This document shows, piece after piece, positions 43,610 through 54,289 of a stretch of 64,000 nucleotides of DNA. Location of the stretch: the NCBI RefSeq assembly GCF_000027165.1, contig NC_013853.1:2046001-2110000 (forward strand). The letters run 5' to 3'. The notes beneath the pieces were generated by a model. That model was not told the origin of the DNA. It did no database searches and saw nothing but the letters and a program-made list of their open reading frames with translations. The stretch is from Streptococcus mitis B6 (GTDB lineage: Bacteria; Bacillota; Bacilli; Lactobacillales; Streptococcaceae). How positions within the stretch are numbered: the stretch's first letter is position 1; each line of letters opens with the position of its first letter. The position numbers and the translations under genes are program-made.

Positions 43610-45436
43610 TTAATTTTTTAATTCTGCTAAATCGTTGTTAGCGAGGGCTGCTTCGACGTCCGCACGGTAAGCTGCTTTTTCCACTTCTGTCCAGTCATAG
43701 AATCGTTCCATTTCATCCAAAACTGGCTCAACGATGCTATCCAAGCTATCACGCATAAAGAGCATATGGTTGGTACGACGAAGAAGGAAATCAACTGGAC
43801 TAAGAGCCAACTCGTTGCGCATTGCATAGTGAAGGGACAAGGTGTCTGCCAAGCTAAGTCCTGGTGCTTGTTCCAAGCTGTGAGCAAGAGCAAAGACCTT
43901 CGGTGCATTTGAACCGTAAAGATTTGCTAGATAGTGAGCTTCCTTGCTATCCAAGCCACGTGACACTCCAAGTTGCGCAAAGGCTTCGATTTCTGAGTCC
44001 ACATTTGCTGGGTTCAATTCCCCACCTGAAACAGGGTAAGTCTTAGAGTTGATGAGTTTAAAGCTACGGTCAAATTCTGCTTTGAGGATGTCAACCACGC
44101 GCTCCATAGCTCCTTCAGCCATCTTACGGTAGTCTGTGATTTTACCACCAGCAAGGGTCAAGAGACCATTATCATCTCGGTCCAAGCTAGAACCACGTGA
44201 AACTGCAGATGGATCCAAATGTTTCTCAGAGGTGCTGCTTTCAAGCTTGCTGACAGCAGACTCAACATCTTCACGCGTTTTTTCTTTAGAAAGATAAGAT
44301 TCAACAGTCGCGATCAAGTTATTAAAGCTTTCATCACTGATAGTTCCGTTATTTCCGCCATTGTAGTCAGAAGCGCTATTGCCTGCGATCAATGGACGAA
44401 GACCTGCCCAGCTGCTTTCGATATCATCAATGGTGATGTTGGCTTCTGGGAAGCGGTTGTTAACAATGCCAAGTAGGTAATCTACATCTTCTTTAGTCAC
44501 TTTTGGATGTTCTAAATCACCTGTGTAGTCTGTATCAGTTGTACCAAAGTAAGTCTTGTTTTCACGTGGGAGAACAAAGACCATACGGCCATCACCCAAA
44601 CCTGTATCAAAGTAAACTGGCTGTGAAACCTTGATCTTGCTTGAATCCACTACCAAGTGAACTCCCTTAGTTGGACGCATTTGTGAGAATTGTGTTCCAT
44701 TATTAGACAAATTGCGTACCTTATCACTCCAAGGACCTGTCGTATTGATAACCAGACGAGCTTTGATTTCAAAGACTTGGTCTGTCAAGAGATCACGAGC
44801 TACAACACCTGTAATCTTGCCACTTTCGTCAAATAGGAAGCCTTCTGCCTTAACATGGTTAGCAATGAGAGCACCATCTTGGTTGGCACGTTTGATGTTT
44901 TCAATCACAAGACGCGCATCGTTGTTACGGAAGTCAAGGTAAACCCCACCTCCTACCAAGCCTTCTTTCTTCAAGTTTGGCTGGCGTTCCAAGACTTCTT
45001 CCTTGCTCAATACCTTGTTTGCAGCTGGTGTGTTGTTAACTCCTGCCAAAAGGTCGTACAAATCCATAGCTACTTTAAGACGGAAGAGGCTAAAGGTCGC
45101 TCCATCTTCATCGTAAACTGGCAAAAGCATTGGGTCCGGTTTTGGAATGTGTGGTGCGATTTGTTGAACCACTGCACGTTCAGAAACCGTATCTGAGACC
45201 ACTTCTACGTCAAATTGTTTGAGGTAACGAAGACCTCCGTGAACCAATTTTGTTGAACGGCTGGATGTTCCTTCTGCGAAGTCCTGCATTTCAATCAAAC
45301 CAGTCTCAAGACCGCTAGCTGCCGCCTGCAAGGCTACACCAGCCCCTGTGATTCCTCCACCGATAATCAAGAGGTCCAGGGTACGTTCTTGCATTTTTTT
45401 AATTGACAATTCACGTGTTTTCTTTGAAAATTCCAT
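43610..45436 (-). CDS. glpO: Alpha-glycerophosphate oxidase GlpO
   Basis: 608 residues. FAD-binding Rossmann motif LLIIGGGITGAGVALQAA at about 22-40 and the GlpD-type signature LVHGGLRYLKQFD near 65. Streptococcal GlpO oxidises glycerol-3-phosphate to DHAP with oxygen and releases hydrogen peroxide, which contributes to pneumococcal cytotoxicity. A family-specific insertion (about 360-410: EKTREDVESAVSKLES) is present, as in enterococcal and streptococcal GlpO. Confidence 0.95.
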   Translation of the reverse strand: MEFSKKTRELSIKKMQERTLDLLIIGGGITGAGVALQAAASGLETGLIEMQDFAEGTSSRSTKLVHGGLRYLKQFDVEVVSDTVSERAVVQQIAPHIPKPDPMLLPVYDEDGATFSLFRLKVAMDLYDLLAGVNNTPAANKVLSKEEVLERQPNLKKEGLVGGGVYLDFRNNDARLVIENIKRANQDGALIANHVKAEGFLFDESGKITGVVARDLLTDQVFEIKARLVINTTGPWSDKVRNLSNNGTQFSQMRPTKGVHLVVDSSKIKVSQPVYFDTGLGDGRMVFVLPRENKTYFGTTDTDYTGDLEHPKVTKEDVDYLLGIVNNRFPEANITIDDIESSWAGLRPLIAGNSASDYNGGNNGTISDESFNNLIATVESYLSKEKTREDVESAVSKLESSTSEKHLDPSAVSRGSSLDRDDNGLLTLAGGKITDYRKMAEGAMERVVDILKAEFDRSFKLINSKTYPVSGGELNPANVDSEIEAFAQLGVSRGLDSKEAHYLANLYGSNAPKVFALAHSLEQAPGLSLADTLSLHYAMRNELALSPVDFLLRRTNHMLFMRDSLDSIVEPVLDEMERFYDWTEVEKAAYRADVEAALANNDLAELKN

Positions 45437-45477
45437 ATTTACACACTTTCTAACTAAGTCGCTTTATTCTTCCAGTA

Positions 45478-47031
<1,554 letters not shown>

Positions 47032-47046
47032 CTAACTAGTATACAA

Positions 47047-47062
47047 AATAAAGCGCTTTCTT
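47047..47062. promoter_or_regulatory. cre-like site upstream of glpK
   Basis: Palindrome AAAGCGCTTT inside AGAAAGCGCTTTAT matches most of TGWAANCGNTNWCA but lacks the outer TG/CA. Position just upstream of a TATACT -10-like sequence fits catabolite control of glp. Confidence 0.55.
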
Positions 47063-47118
47063 GTTTATCAACTTTTTTTAATTTTTTAAAAAATGTGAGG
47101 AGATTGTGTGAATTTCAC

Positions 47119-47150
47119 AAAAAAGACCTGGAACAACCAAGCCTTTTAAG
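47119..47150 (-). terminator. Terminator of the Mga-like regulator gene
   Basis: Imperfect hairpin AAAAGGCTTGG-TTGTT-CCAGGTCTTTTTT on the minus strand directly at the stop codon. Confidence 0.6.
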
Positions 47151-48573
47151 TGAATAATAACTGACGAATCCCTGCCAAATCTTCCATATCCAAGTCATTT
47201 TTTAAATAATAAACTGGTGTTTGCTCCTTCTTATGAATCGGGTTATTGGTAACCAGCAAATCATAATGCCGAGTTCGGTCATAGGCTTCAATGGTAATAA
47301 AGCGATTGTATTCCAAATACCGTTTCAAAATGGCTACCATCCTTGAAAAAACAAGAAAACCAGAGGTCAAATCCAGACCAATCCGCATATGCTGGCCACC
47401 GTTTTCAGCCATATATTCGATTAACTGGAGCCATTCCCAGAGAATCTTCTTATCTAAATCTGTCCCCTGTTGAAAGGCAGGTAGAACATGAAAAATCTCC
47501 TCTGCCGTCCCCTTAAAATCATGTTCCATCAGTAAATAAGGATGACGATTCTCTAACTGGTACTTGTAGCGATCCTGTAAAATATAGCCCTTATAGAGAT
47601 AGACTTGAGCACAAAGCTGACTGAGTTCATAGGTAACATGGTCCTCTGTATAATCACCCAGCAACTCCTCCTTCTTCATTTCTTGAATCAATTGTGTCAG
47701 CAAATCTACCAACTGCCCTCCAAATCCAAGAATATACTCCATAGTATGAAGAGGAAGAATACGATGAGATAGGAGGAAAGAGAAGAAAATCATCATCTCC
47801 CCATCCTCAGTTCCTAGAGGGATATGTTGTCCAGCGAAAAATGACGGAGCCTTTCGATGCAAACGAAGGTAGAAAATATTGTCAAAATACCCTCGCATTT
47901 TCTCTTCTATGACTTGAAACTGACAGGCATTGACACGGAGACGTTGTTGACTGATATGAGCCCAGAGAACCAAGTCCAATTTCTGACCCGAGGACAAACT
48001 TGCACCGCAGATTTCTTCTAAAGTGGCAATCTCCTGCTTTCTCTCTGGTTTCTGCATGTGACCTTCCCATTCCTGACTAGACCAAACCTTGCGAAAAAGA
48101 CAGAAATAGAAATAGCGAATCTGATGCTCTGGACCTCGCCAACGTCCATTTTGGATGGATAAGTCAAATTCTGACAAAATCTGATTTAGACTAGCTAAGT
48201 GGCGACCAAGCGTAGCCTCACTAATCATCAATTCTTGAGCCAGCTGATGAGCTAAAAACTGTTGATGGTAGAGAAGATATACCAAAATCTGATATTTAAC
48301 AGCATTCTCCAAAAACAGGCTCCGGATATCTCTCCCTTTGGTAACTGCACCGATTGACAGGCGCAGATTTTCATCTTCTAAGGAGATAGTCAGCTCTAAG
48401 CCACTATCCAAAGCCTTGTCATTGAGAAGGGTGACATATTTGGTTAGGGTTGCTTTTGAAAATCCTGTTTCCTCCATTACAGCCTTGACGGTCGTCTGCG
48501 ACTCTTGTAATAGAAAGGAAAGGATTGAAAATTGGCCAGATTCAGCCTTTTCCATCAAATCTCCTAAATACAT
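47146..48573 (-). CDS. Mga-like transcriptional regulator
   Basis: 475 residues with the layout of Mga/AtxA regulators: N-terminal HTH pair ([20 protein letters not shown] and [19 protein letters not shown]), central PRD-like helical regions (about 170-380) and a C-terminal EIIB-like domain ([19 protein letters not shown]). AAAGGGG precedes the ATG. Such proteins activate carbohydrate or surface genes; position upstream of glpKOF on the same strand suggests glycerol genes as possible targets (inference). Confidence 0.82.
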   Translation of the reverse strand: MYLGDLMEKAESGQFSILSFLLQESQTTVKAVMEETGFSKATLTKYVTLLNDKALDSGLELTISLEDENLRLSIGAVTKGRDIRSLFLENAVKYQILVYLLYHQQFLAHQLAQELMISEATLGRHLASLNQILSEFDLSIQNGRWRGPEHQIRYFYFCLFRKVWSSQEWEGHMQKPERKQEIATLEEICGASLSSGQKLDLVLWAHISQQRLRVNACQFQVIEEKMRGYFDNIFYLRLHRKAPSFFAGQHIPLGTEDGEMMIFFSFLLSHRILPLHTMEYILGFGGQLVDLLTQLIQEMKKEELLGDYTEDHVTYELSQLCAQVYLYKGYILQDRYKYQLENRHPYLLMEHDFKGTAEEIFHVLPAFQQGTDLDKKILWEWLQLIEYMAENGGQHMRIGLDLTSGFLVFSRMVAILKRYLEYNRFITIEAYDRTRHYDLLVTNNPIHKKEQTPVYYLKNDLDMEDLAGIRQLLFT

Positions 48574-48721
48574 TTGTTACCCCTTTCATTTTCTACCTTA
48601 AGCATAGCATAAATCTTACAAATGCTGAAATAATCTGTTTCTCTTTTTATTTTCATGCTGATTTCCTGGTCCATTATCCTGAAAATCAGCAAACACACTG
48701 CTCCCCCTTTGGGCATTTTTA

Positions 48722-48730
48722 TGCTAAAAT
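48722..48730 (+). promoter_or_regulatory. Promoter giving a probably leaderless hslO mRNA
   Basis: Extended -10 TGCTAAAAT (TAAAAT at 48725-48730). Seven bases later comes the ATG of hslO, and no Shine-Dalgarno sequence is present. Confidence 0.6.
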
Positions 48731-48737
48731 AGTAGCT

Positions 48738-49610
48738 ATGGATAAAATTATTAAAACTATGTCAGAAAGCGGAGCCTTTCGTGCTTTTGTCCTTGATAGC
48801 ACAGAAACCGTCCGCACTGCTCAAGAAAAACACAAAACCCAAGCTAGCTCAACTGTAGCGCTTGGTCGAACTCTTATCGCTAGCCAGATTCTCGCAGCCA
48901 ATGAAAAAGGGAATACCAAACTAACAGTTAAGGTGCTGGGATCTAGCTCTCTAGGTGCCATTATCACGGTCGCTGATACCAAGGGGAATGTCAAAGGCTA
49001 TGTTCAAAATCCTGGTGTTGACATCAAAAAGACTGCAACTGGTGAAGTCCTAGTCGGACCTTTTGTCGGCAATGGCCAATTCCTCGTTATCACAGACTAC
49101 GGTACTGGAAATCCTTACAACTCTATGACTCCTCTCATCTCTGGAGAAATCGGTGAAGACCTTGCCTTTTACCTGACCGAAAGCCAACAAACCCCTTCAG
49201 CAGTCGGTCTCAATGTCCTTTTGGACGAAGAAGACAAGGTTAAGGTTGCAGGTGGTTTCCTAGTCCAAGTCTTGCCGGGAGCCAAGGAAGAAGAGATTGC
49301 CCGTTTTGAAAAACGCATCCAAGAAATGCCAGCTATCTCAACCCTTCTGGAAAGTGAAGACCATATCGAAGCCCTCCTCAAGGCAATCTACGGTGACGAG
49401 GCTTATAAGCGTCTTTCTGAAGAAGAAATCCGTTTCCAATGTGACTGTAGCCATGAGCGCTTTATGAACGCTCTTGCCAGCCTTCCAAGTTCAGACCTAC
49501 AGGAAATGAAAGAGGAAGACCATGGGGCAGAAATCACTTGTCAATTCTGCCAAACAACTTATAACTTTGATGAAAACGACCTGGAGGAACTCATTCGTGA
49601 CAAATCTTAA
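48738..49610 (+). CDS. hslO: Redox-regulated chaperone Hsp33
   Basis: 290 residues, the usual length. Start at 48738 ([14 protein letters not shown]) matches the family; upstream sequence is not coding. The C-terminal redox zinc centre shows CDC near 238 and CQFC about 30 residues later. Under oxidation zinc is lost and Hsp33 becomes an ATP-independent holdase. No ribosome site is seen and the -10 abuts the ATG, so a leaderless transcript is likely. The last codons overlap the dus start. Confidence 0.94.
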   Translation: MDKIIKTMSESGAFRAFVLDSTETVRTAQEKHKTQASSTVALGRTLIASQILAANEKGNTKLTVKVLGSSSLGAIITVADTKGNVKGYVQNPGVDIKKTATGEVLVGPFVGNGQFLVITDYGTGNPYNSMTPLISGEIGEDLAFYLTESQQTPSAVGLNVLLDEEDKVKVAGGFLVQVLPGAKEEEIARFEKRIQEMPAISTLLESEDHIEALLKAIYGDEAYKRLSEEEIRFQCDCSHERFMNALASLPSSDLQEMKEEDHGAEITCQFCQTTYNFDENDLEELIRDKS

Positions 49611-50568
49611 TACACCTTTTATGATTGGCAATGTTGAGATTCCCAATCGTACCGTTTTAGCGCCTATGGCTGGCGTGACTAACTCAGCCTTTCGTACCAT
49701 CGCAAAAGAGCTCGGTGCAGGACTCGTTGTTATGGAAATGGTCTCTGACAAGGGAATCCAATACAACAACGAAAAAACCCTGCACATGCTTCATATCGAC
49801 GAAGGCGAAAACCCTGTTTCTATCCAACTTTTTGGTAGCGACGAAGAAAGCCTCGCACGCGCAGCAGAATTTATCCAAGAAAACACTAAAACCGATATCG
49901 TGGATATCAACATGGGTTGCCCAGTTAACAAAATCGTGAAGAACGAAGCTGGCGCTATGTGGCTCAAGGATCCAGACAAGATTTACTCTATCATCAACAA
50001 GGTCCAGTCTGTCCTTGATATCCCACTTACTGTCAAAATGCGTACCGGCTGGGCGGACCCATCTCTGGCAGTAGAAAATGCCCTCGCTGCTGAAGCTGCA
50101 GGTGTTGCTGCCCTCGCCATGCATGGCCGTACCCGTGAGCAAATGTATACAGGTCATGCAGATCTTGAGACCCTGCACGACGTAGCTCAAGCTCTGACCA
50201 AGATTCCATTTATCGCCAACGGTGATATCCGTACGGTTCAAGAAGCCAAACAACGTATCGAAGAAGTTGGTGCTGACGCAGTCATGATTGGCCGCGCAGC
50301 CATGGGAAATCCCTACCTCTTCCACCAAATCAACCACTACTTTGAAACAGGAGAAATCCTACCTGATTTGACTTTTGAGGACAAGATGGAAATCGCCTAC
50401 GAACACTTGAAACGCTTGATTAACCTCAAAGGGGAAAACGTCGCAGTTCGTGAGTTCCGTGGCCTCGCTCCTCACTACCTCCGTGGAACATCTGGTGCTG
50501 CCAAACTCCGTGGAGCTATTTCACAAGCTAGCACCCTAGCAGAGATTGAAGCCCTCTTGCAATTGTAG
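49597..50568 (+). CDS. dus: tRNA-dihydrouridine synthase
   Basis: 323 residues from the GTG at 49597, which has GGAGG 9 nt upstream and lies inside the hslO end (14-nt overlap), so the two are coupled. FMN barrel with [31 protein letters not shown] (catalytic Cys), [12 protein letters not shown] and [12 protein letters not shown]. Reduces uridine in tRNA D-loops (DusB type). The hslO-dus pair is conserved in streptococci. Confidence 0.93.
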   Translation: MTNLNTPFMIGNVEIPNRTVLAPMAGVTNSAFRTIAKELGAGLVVMEMVSDKGIQYNNEKTLHMLHIDEGENPVSIQLFGSDEESLARAAEFIQENTKTDIVDINMGCPVNKIVKNEAGAMWLKDPDKIYSIINKVQSVLDIPLTVKMRTGWADPSLAVENALAAEAAGVAALAMHGRTREQMYTGHADLETLHDVAQALTKIPFIANGDIRTVQEAKQRIEEVGADAVMIGRAAMGNPYLFHQINHYFETGEILPDLTFEDKMEIAYEHLKRLINLKGENVAVREFRGLAPHYLRGTSGAAKLRGAISQASTLAEIEALLQL

Positions 50569-50597
50569 AAAGCATAGTCTCACATCTACAACTCACA

Positions 50598-50637
50598 AAA
50601 ACGGCAAAGCTCAAAAAGAATCTTGCCGTTTTTTATA
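50598..50637 (+). terminator. Terminator of hslO-dus
   Basis: AACGGCAAAG...TCTTGCCGTTTTTTAT hairpin with T-run. Confidence 0.85.
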
Positions 50638-51319
50638 TGTTTTCATCTTGTAAATCTAATTGCTTCACTCTAGCTATATAGTAGGACATAATCAAAAACA
50701 AATTGATACTGATAATCCAAACAGACCATTCATGAAGAAAATGCATCAATACAGCCAAGCTGATTGCCCCCACTATGAAACTTCCCACAACAATCCCATA
50801 ATTTAAGGCTTGACGACGGTATTCTTGGATATTTCCTTCTCTTCTAGCAATGCGATACAAAGCGGTCAACATCTTTCGGTAATTTCCAGACGTCATAAAA
50901 ATGACATAGGGATGATCTTCAATCAAGCTACCTGTAAATGTTAGCATCATCATTCCTGTTCCAAAAGCGATGAAAGGAACTTCTAATAAAGGAAATCGTG
51001 AAAAGAAAGGCAAAATAAGTGTCCCAATAAATAAAGGAAGCAACATCTTAACCCGCCAGTAGGCCGTTTTGCGGTATTCTTTCATGTGTAGGGCAGACAG
51101 AAATCCTAGAGAAAAGAAGATAATTGAGCAGAATCGTAGCATCGTATTAATAACATTTGAGTCATGCCAATCAGATATAAGTAGGAGAATATTCCCTGTC
51201 TGTGTCGCTACCAAACTATGGTATTGAATATGGCAAAACACATCCAAAGAACCACCTACAAATCCAAGAAATACTCCCATCAGTCGTGTGTTTTGAGGTA
51301 AGATTAATTTATCCGCCAT
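50633..51319 (-). CDS. YoaK/DUF1275 family membrane protein
   Basis: 228 residues, about six membrane segments. N-terminal LGFVGGSLDVFCHIQYHSLVATQTGN is typical of YoaK-type proteins (GxxDxxx...TGN). Function of the family is unknown. Single gene with an extended -10 (TGGTATAAT, TATAAT at 51351-51356 minus) about 30 bp upstream. Confidence 0.82.
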   Translation of the reverse strand: MADKLILPQNTRLMGVFLGFVGGSLDVFCHIQYHSLVATQTGNILLLISDWHDSNVINTMLRFCSIIFFSLGFLSALHMKEYRKTAYWRVKMLLPLFIGTLILPFFSRFPLLEVPFIAFGTGMMMLTFTGSLIEDHPYVIFMTSGNYRKMLTALYRIARREGNIQEYRRQALNYGIVVGSFIVGAISLAVLMHFLHEWSVWIISINLFLIMSYYIARVKQLDLQDENI

Positions 51320-51350
51320 GTATTATCACTCGTTTTCCTTTGATTTTTTT

Positions 51351-51359
51351 ATTATACCA
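51351..51359 (-). promoter_or_regulatory. Promoter of the YoaK-type gene
   Basis: Minus strand TGGTATAAT, an extended -10; the preceding AGAAAG resembles the dlt promoter context. Confidence 0.5.
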
Positions 51360-51445
51360 CTTTCTCTTGGAGAAACTAAGTGAAAAACAGTTGGCTCACT
51401 CTTTTACAGCACGATTTCTAGTAAAAGTTAAAGCACCAAATTTTA

Positions 51446-52144
51446 TTATTGATTCAAAGCAACACTGGAAACCTTACCATCCGCTCCTGTTGTAATTTGG
51501 ATGATTTTTCCCCCACCAATTTTGGCATTATACTTACCATCATCAAGAGTATAAGAATAGCCTTTGATAGAGTAATTTTCTTTCTTTCCATTAGCAGATT
51601 CTACTGTAAATTGACCACCTGATGAAACTGTGATAGTTTCGCCATTTGCTCCCCTCCAATTGCCAGCTGCTGCTGAGAAATCACCGTCTACCATGGCTAA
51701 AACACCCTTGTAGCGTTTATTTTGCTCTGCTTGTTTGTCTTGAAGTTTGCGGTCAGTTGTAGGATCATAGCTTGATTGGTTAGACTGGGTTTGAGGAGCT
51801 TGTTGAGTTGAAGGAGTCTGAGCAGGAGTTTGCTGACTAGCCGCCTGTTGATTAGCCACTTCTTGACCTTGTCTTTGTTCTGGTGCAGGTGTTGCTGGTG
51901 ATGGTATTGGTGTTGCTGTAGACTGGTCAGTAGACGCCTTGGCCTTTTCAGATGAAGCTGAACTTGAGGACTTCTGAGTCTTGCTTTCTTTGCTAGAAGA
52001 AGTTGCTTTAGAACCTGATGATTGACTTGTCTTAGCAGAACTGCTTGCTTGAGTTGTTTCCTTTTTATTTCCACAAGCTCCTAATAGCAAGGTAGAAGCC
52101 AATACAGTTGCTGCCATCAATTTGATATAGGTTTTCTTTTTCAT
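51446..52144 (-). CDS. Lipoprotein with Ser/Thr/Gln/Pro-rich linker and a C-terminal DUF6287-like domain
   Basis: 232 residues. Lipobox LLGAC (Cys about 24). Residues 27-125 are a low-complexity linker rich in Ser, Lys, then Pro, Gln, Thr, probably spanning the wall. The C-terminal 80 residues (MVDGDFSAAAGNWRGANGE, TVSSGGQFTV, TTGADGKVSSVALN) form a small beta-rich domain seen in many streptococcal lipoproteins. Function unknown. Promoter at 52199-52227. Confidence 0.8.
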   Translation of the reverse strand: MKKKTYIKLMAATVLASTLLLGACGNKKETTQASSSAKTSQSSGSKATSSSKESKTQKSSSSASSEKAKASTDQSTATPIPSPATPAPEQRQGQEVANQQAASQQTPAQTPSTQQAPQTQSNQSSYDPTTDRKLQDKQAEQNKRYKGVLAMVDGDFSAAAGNWRGANGETITVSSGGQFTVESANGKKENYSIKGYSYTLDDGKYNAKIGGGKIIQITTGADGKVSSVALNQ

Positions 52145-52198
52145 TTTTCTACTCCTTTGTAATGTTTTAGAAATATAAAGAAATCTTTTTGTAATATA

Positions 52199-52227
52199 AT
52201 TGTAACACTCTGATTTGAATATGTCAA
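52199..52227 (-). promoter_or_regulatory. Promoter of the lipoprotein gene
   Basis: Minus strand: -35 TTGACA (52222-52227), 17 bp, -10 TACAAT (52199-52204). Confidence 0.75.
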
Positions 52228-52351
52228 CAATTTATCTAAACTATTTTAAAAATCTTAAATACTTTAGATACATTTACTCCTCCTACTCTTCTATTCGTAA
52301 TAAAACAGAAAAACAGGAGATTTTTCTATTAAAAATTTGAATTTATTTTTG

Positions 52352-52389
52352 TGTAATCGCTTGCATTGTTTTAAACAAAGGAATATAAT
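52352..52389 (+). promoter_or_regulatory. Promoter with overlapping cre for the 76-residue gene
   Basis: TGTAATCGCTTGCA (52352-52365) matches the cre consensus at 13 of 14 positions. It overlaps the -35 TTGCAT (52361-52366); 17 bp later is the -10 TATAAT (52384-52389). Confidence 0.8.
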
Positions 52390-52422
52390 AACATTGAAAT
52401 AGAATATAGGAGGTGTAGGCTT

Positions 52423-52653
52423 ATGTTAAGCAAGTATTACAAGTATCTGCCTTGGTTGATTGTGACAGCTATTGTCTCTTATCAATCAGCAACTTACTAT
52501 GCGCGAACTGCATTTGATGTCTTCTATCTGACTACAATCTTTTTGATTGTCTATATCGCTTTGTTATTTGTACATGAGAACTATCTCAAGTATCTATACA
52601 AAGACTTCTTTACTCACATGTTAAGCAATTCTAAGAAAGATGGTCATCCCTAG
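52423..52653 (+). CDS. Small membrane protein under catabolite control
   Basis: 76 residues with two membrane segments (YLPWLIVTAIVSY and FYLTTIFLIVYIALLFV), basic C-terminus. AGGAGGT before the ATG. I do not recognise the family. The cre overlapping its -35 implies CcpA repression in glucose. Followed by a strong terminator at 52688-52727. Confidence 0.75.
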   Translation: MLSKYYKYLPWLIVTAIVSYQSATYYARTAFDVFYLTTIFLIVYIALLFVHENYLKYLYKDFFTHMLSNSKKDGHP

Positions 52654-52687
52654 AACAATCGCAACAGCAAATCAAACTAATAAAGGC

Positions 52688-52727
52688 AAATAAAGAGGTC
52701 GGGAACTTTTTCCCGGCCTCGCTTTTT
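52688..52727. terminator. Bidirectional terminator
   Basis: AGAGGTCGGG-AACTTTTT-CCCGGCCTCGC, then TTTTTATTT on the plus strand; on the minus strand TTTATTTGCC follows. Serves the 76-residue gene and nrtR. Confidence 0.85.
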
Positions 52728-53499
52728 ATTTCAATCGATAGGTTTTTCTTGGTTTCTTTTTAGGTACTCGTTTGAGTCCGACTTCTTCTACATATTCTCC
52801 GTATTTTACGAGAAAGTTATTGCTGACGATGGGACGACCGGGGTTGATAAGATTGACCAGTTCAGTCCCTTCATAGACAGTGAACTCCTCCTCTTGCAGA
52901 TAAAGGAAGGTCGGATTCCAGTCGAGACGGCCTTGGATTCGTTTGATGGATTCTTGGATAATGGCATAATGGTCAAAAGCGAAAGCTTGCTCCTCCAACT
53001 CTACTCCCTCTAGGTAGCACTTGCCTGTCTGAAAATCGACATCTACGAAAACGACATCCTTGGCATCGTCTCCTGCTTGAACAAGTTCTAATGCACGACT
53101 AGGCAGATAAACCAAGTGGGCAATGGTCACTGTCCAGCCCCGTGGGTCACGGCCGGGAGTCGATACGGTCATCAATTGCTCAATTTTTTCCAAAGGAAGA
53201 TCGAGATTGACTTCTTCTCTCACCTCACGCTGACAGGCATGCGCAGCATCTTCGCCCTTGTCCATAAATCCTCCAACTAAGGCCAAACAGTTTTGATAAG
53301 GGTGAGCCTTGCGGCGAATTAATAAGATCTTGATCTTTCCTTCAACAAAGCAGTAGGCTACCATATCCACCGTCACACTTGGTTTTTCGTATTGAGGGAG
53401 TTCCTGCTTGTAGTACCAATCCAAAAACTCCTCCTGACTGGCATGGATTTCAAAATATTCTTTTTCCGTCATCCCTGCTGGAATCATCGTTTCCGTCAT
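52726..53499 (-). CDS. nrtR: Nudix-domain regulator of NAD metabolism (NrtR-like)
   Basis: 257 residues. Nudix fold at about 40-175 with Nudix box GFMDKGEDAAHACQREVREE followed by VNL, where the usual Gly is Asn; catalytic Glu residues are present. The C-terminal 75 residues (FTVYEGTELVNLINPG, RPIVSNNFLVKYGEYV) fit the winged helix of NrtR repressors, which sense ADP-ribose. Next to pnuC and nadR, its likely targets. It could also retain ADP-ribose hydrolase activity. Confidence 0.82.
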   Translation of the reverse strand: MTETMIPAGMTEKEYFEIHASQEEFLDWYYKQELPQYEKPSVTVDMVAYCFVEGKIKILLIRRKAHPYQNCLALVGGFMDKGEDAAHACQREVREEVNLDLPLEKIEQLMTVSTPGRDPRGWTVTIAHLVYLPSRALELVQAGDDAKDVVFVDVDFQTGKCYLEGVELEEQAFAFDHYAIIQESIKRIQGRLDWNPTFLYLQEEEFTVYEGTELVNLINPGRPIVSNNFLVKYGEYVEEVGLKRVPKKKPRKTYRLK

Positions 53500-53500
53500 T

Positions 53501-54280
53501 TTACGCCTCCTTACGAACTGCCTTGGTCCATTGGTACCAACCTACTAGACTATTGAGTGTGTAAACCCAGTACATCCCTTGGATGTGGATATTTTCACCC
53601 CACCAGAGGTAAATACTAAAGAGATTAGTTGCAATCCAGAAAATCCATTGCTCACGGTAGAGACGTGTCATCAAGAGCTGACCAACACCATTGGTCGCAT
53701 CGGTAACACTATCACGGAAAGGGCGAGCACTATGGATACTTTGATAAGCCAAGCCCATACCAATCCAAATGATAGCAGTCAAAGCTAAGTACTTAAGCCA
53801 GTCAAGCACAGATAATTTCTTGGCTTCAAAGTGAGATTCTTCTGCTTTTCCTTGGTCATTGATACGGTTGGACAGCCAAGCATAGAGACCAATCGGCTGC
53901 ATGACAAAGAAGTAAACGGTCGTCAAGACTTCACCATAAAAAGTCGCATTCATAGCCAAAACCAAATAGATAGCAGAGTTAATGGCCCCAAAGAGATAAT
54001 TGCTTGCACGCCCTTCTGCTACCAAAATAACACAGACAATCCCCGTCCAAGATGCAAACAAGCTCAGCCAGTCATGACTTTCTGTATTTTGCGTGAATTC
54101 CAAGATTAAGGGAACACTTGACAAGACGATGAGATACAACCACTGGAAAAGACTCCGGCCAACAAAGAGATCTTTACAGAGCAGGCGCATGATTCCTGCA
54201 AAACCGATCTTGCGTGCTTCCGCATGGACATTTTTAAAGTTTTCGATAAATTGTGTGATTTTTTCAGTTAGTTTTTTCAT
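53501..54280 (-). CDS. pnuC: Nicotinamide riboside transporter PnuC
   Basis: 259 residues, about seven membrane segments; PnuC signature region (NYLFGAINSAIYLVLAMNA, and QWIFWIATNLFSIYLWW near the C-terminus). Facilitated uptake of nicotinamide riboside, which NadR then phosphorylates. Ten bases after nadR, one base before nrtR, one operon. Confidence 0.92.
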   Translation of the reverse strand: MKKLTEKITQFIENFKNVHAEARKIGFAGIMRLLCKDLFVGRSLFQWLYLIVLSSVPLILEFTQNTESHDWLSLFASWTGIVCVILVAEGRASNYLFGAINSAIYLVLAMNATFYGEVLTTVYFFVMQPIGLYAWLSNRINDQGKAEESHFEAKKLSVLDWLKYLALTAIIWIGMGLAYQSIHSARPFRDSVTDATNGVGQLLMTRLYREQWIFWIATNLFSIYLWWGENIHIQGMYWVYTLNSLVGWYQWTKAVRKEA

Positions 54281-54289
54281 ATTTTTCTC

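Noticed and set aside
49684..50337. A 217-residue minus-strand frame opposite dus
   Set aside because: It lies entirely within a clear dus gene and has no promoter or recognised domains; it is a codon-bias shadow.
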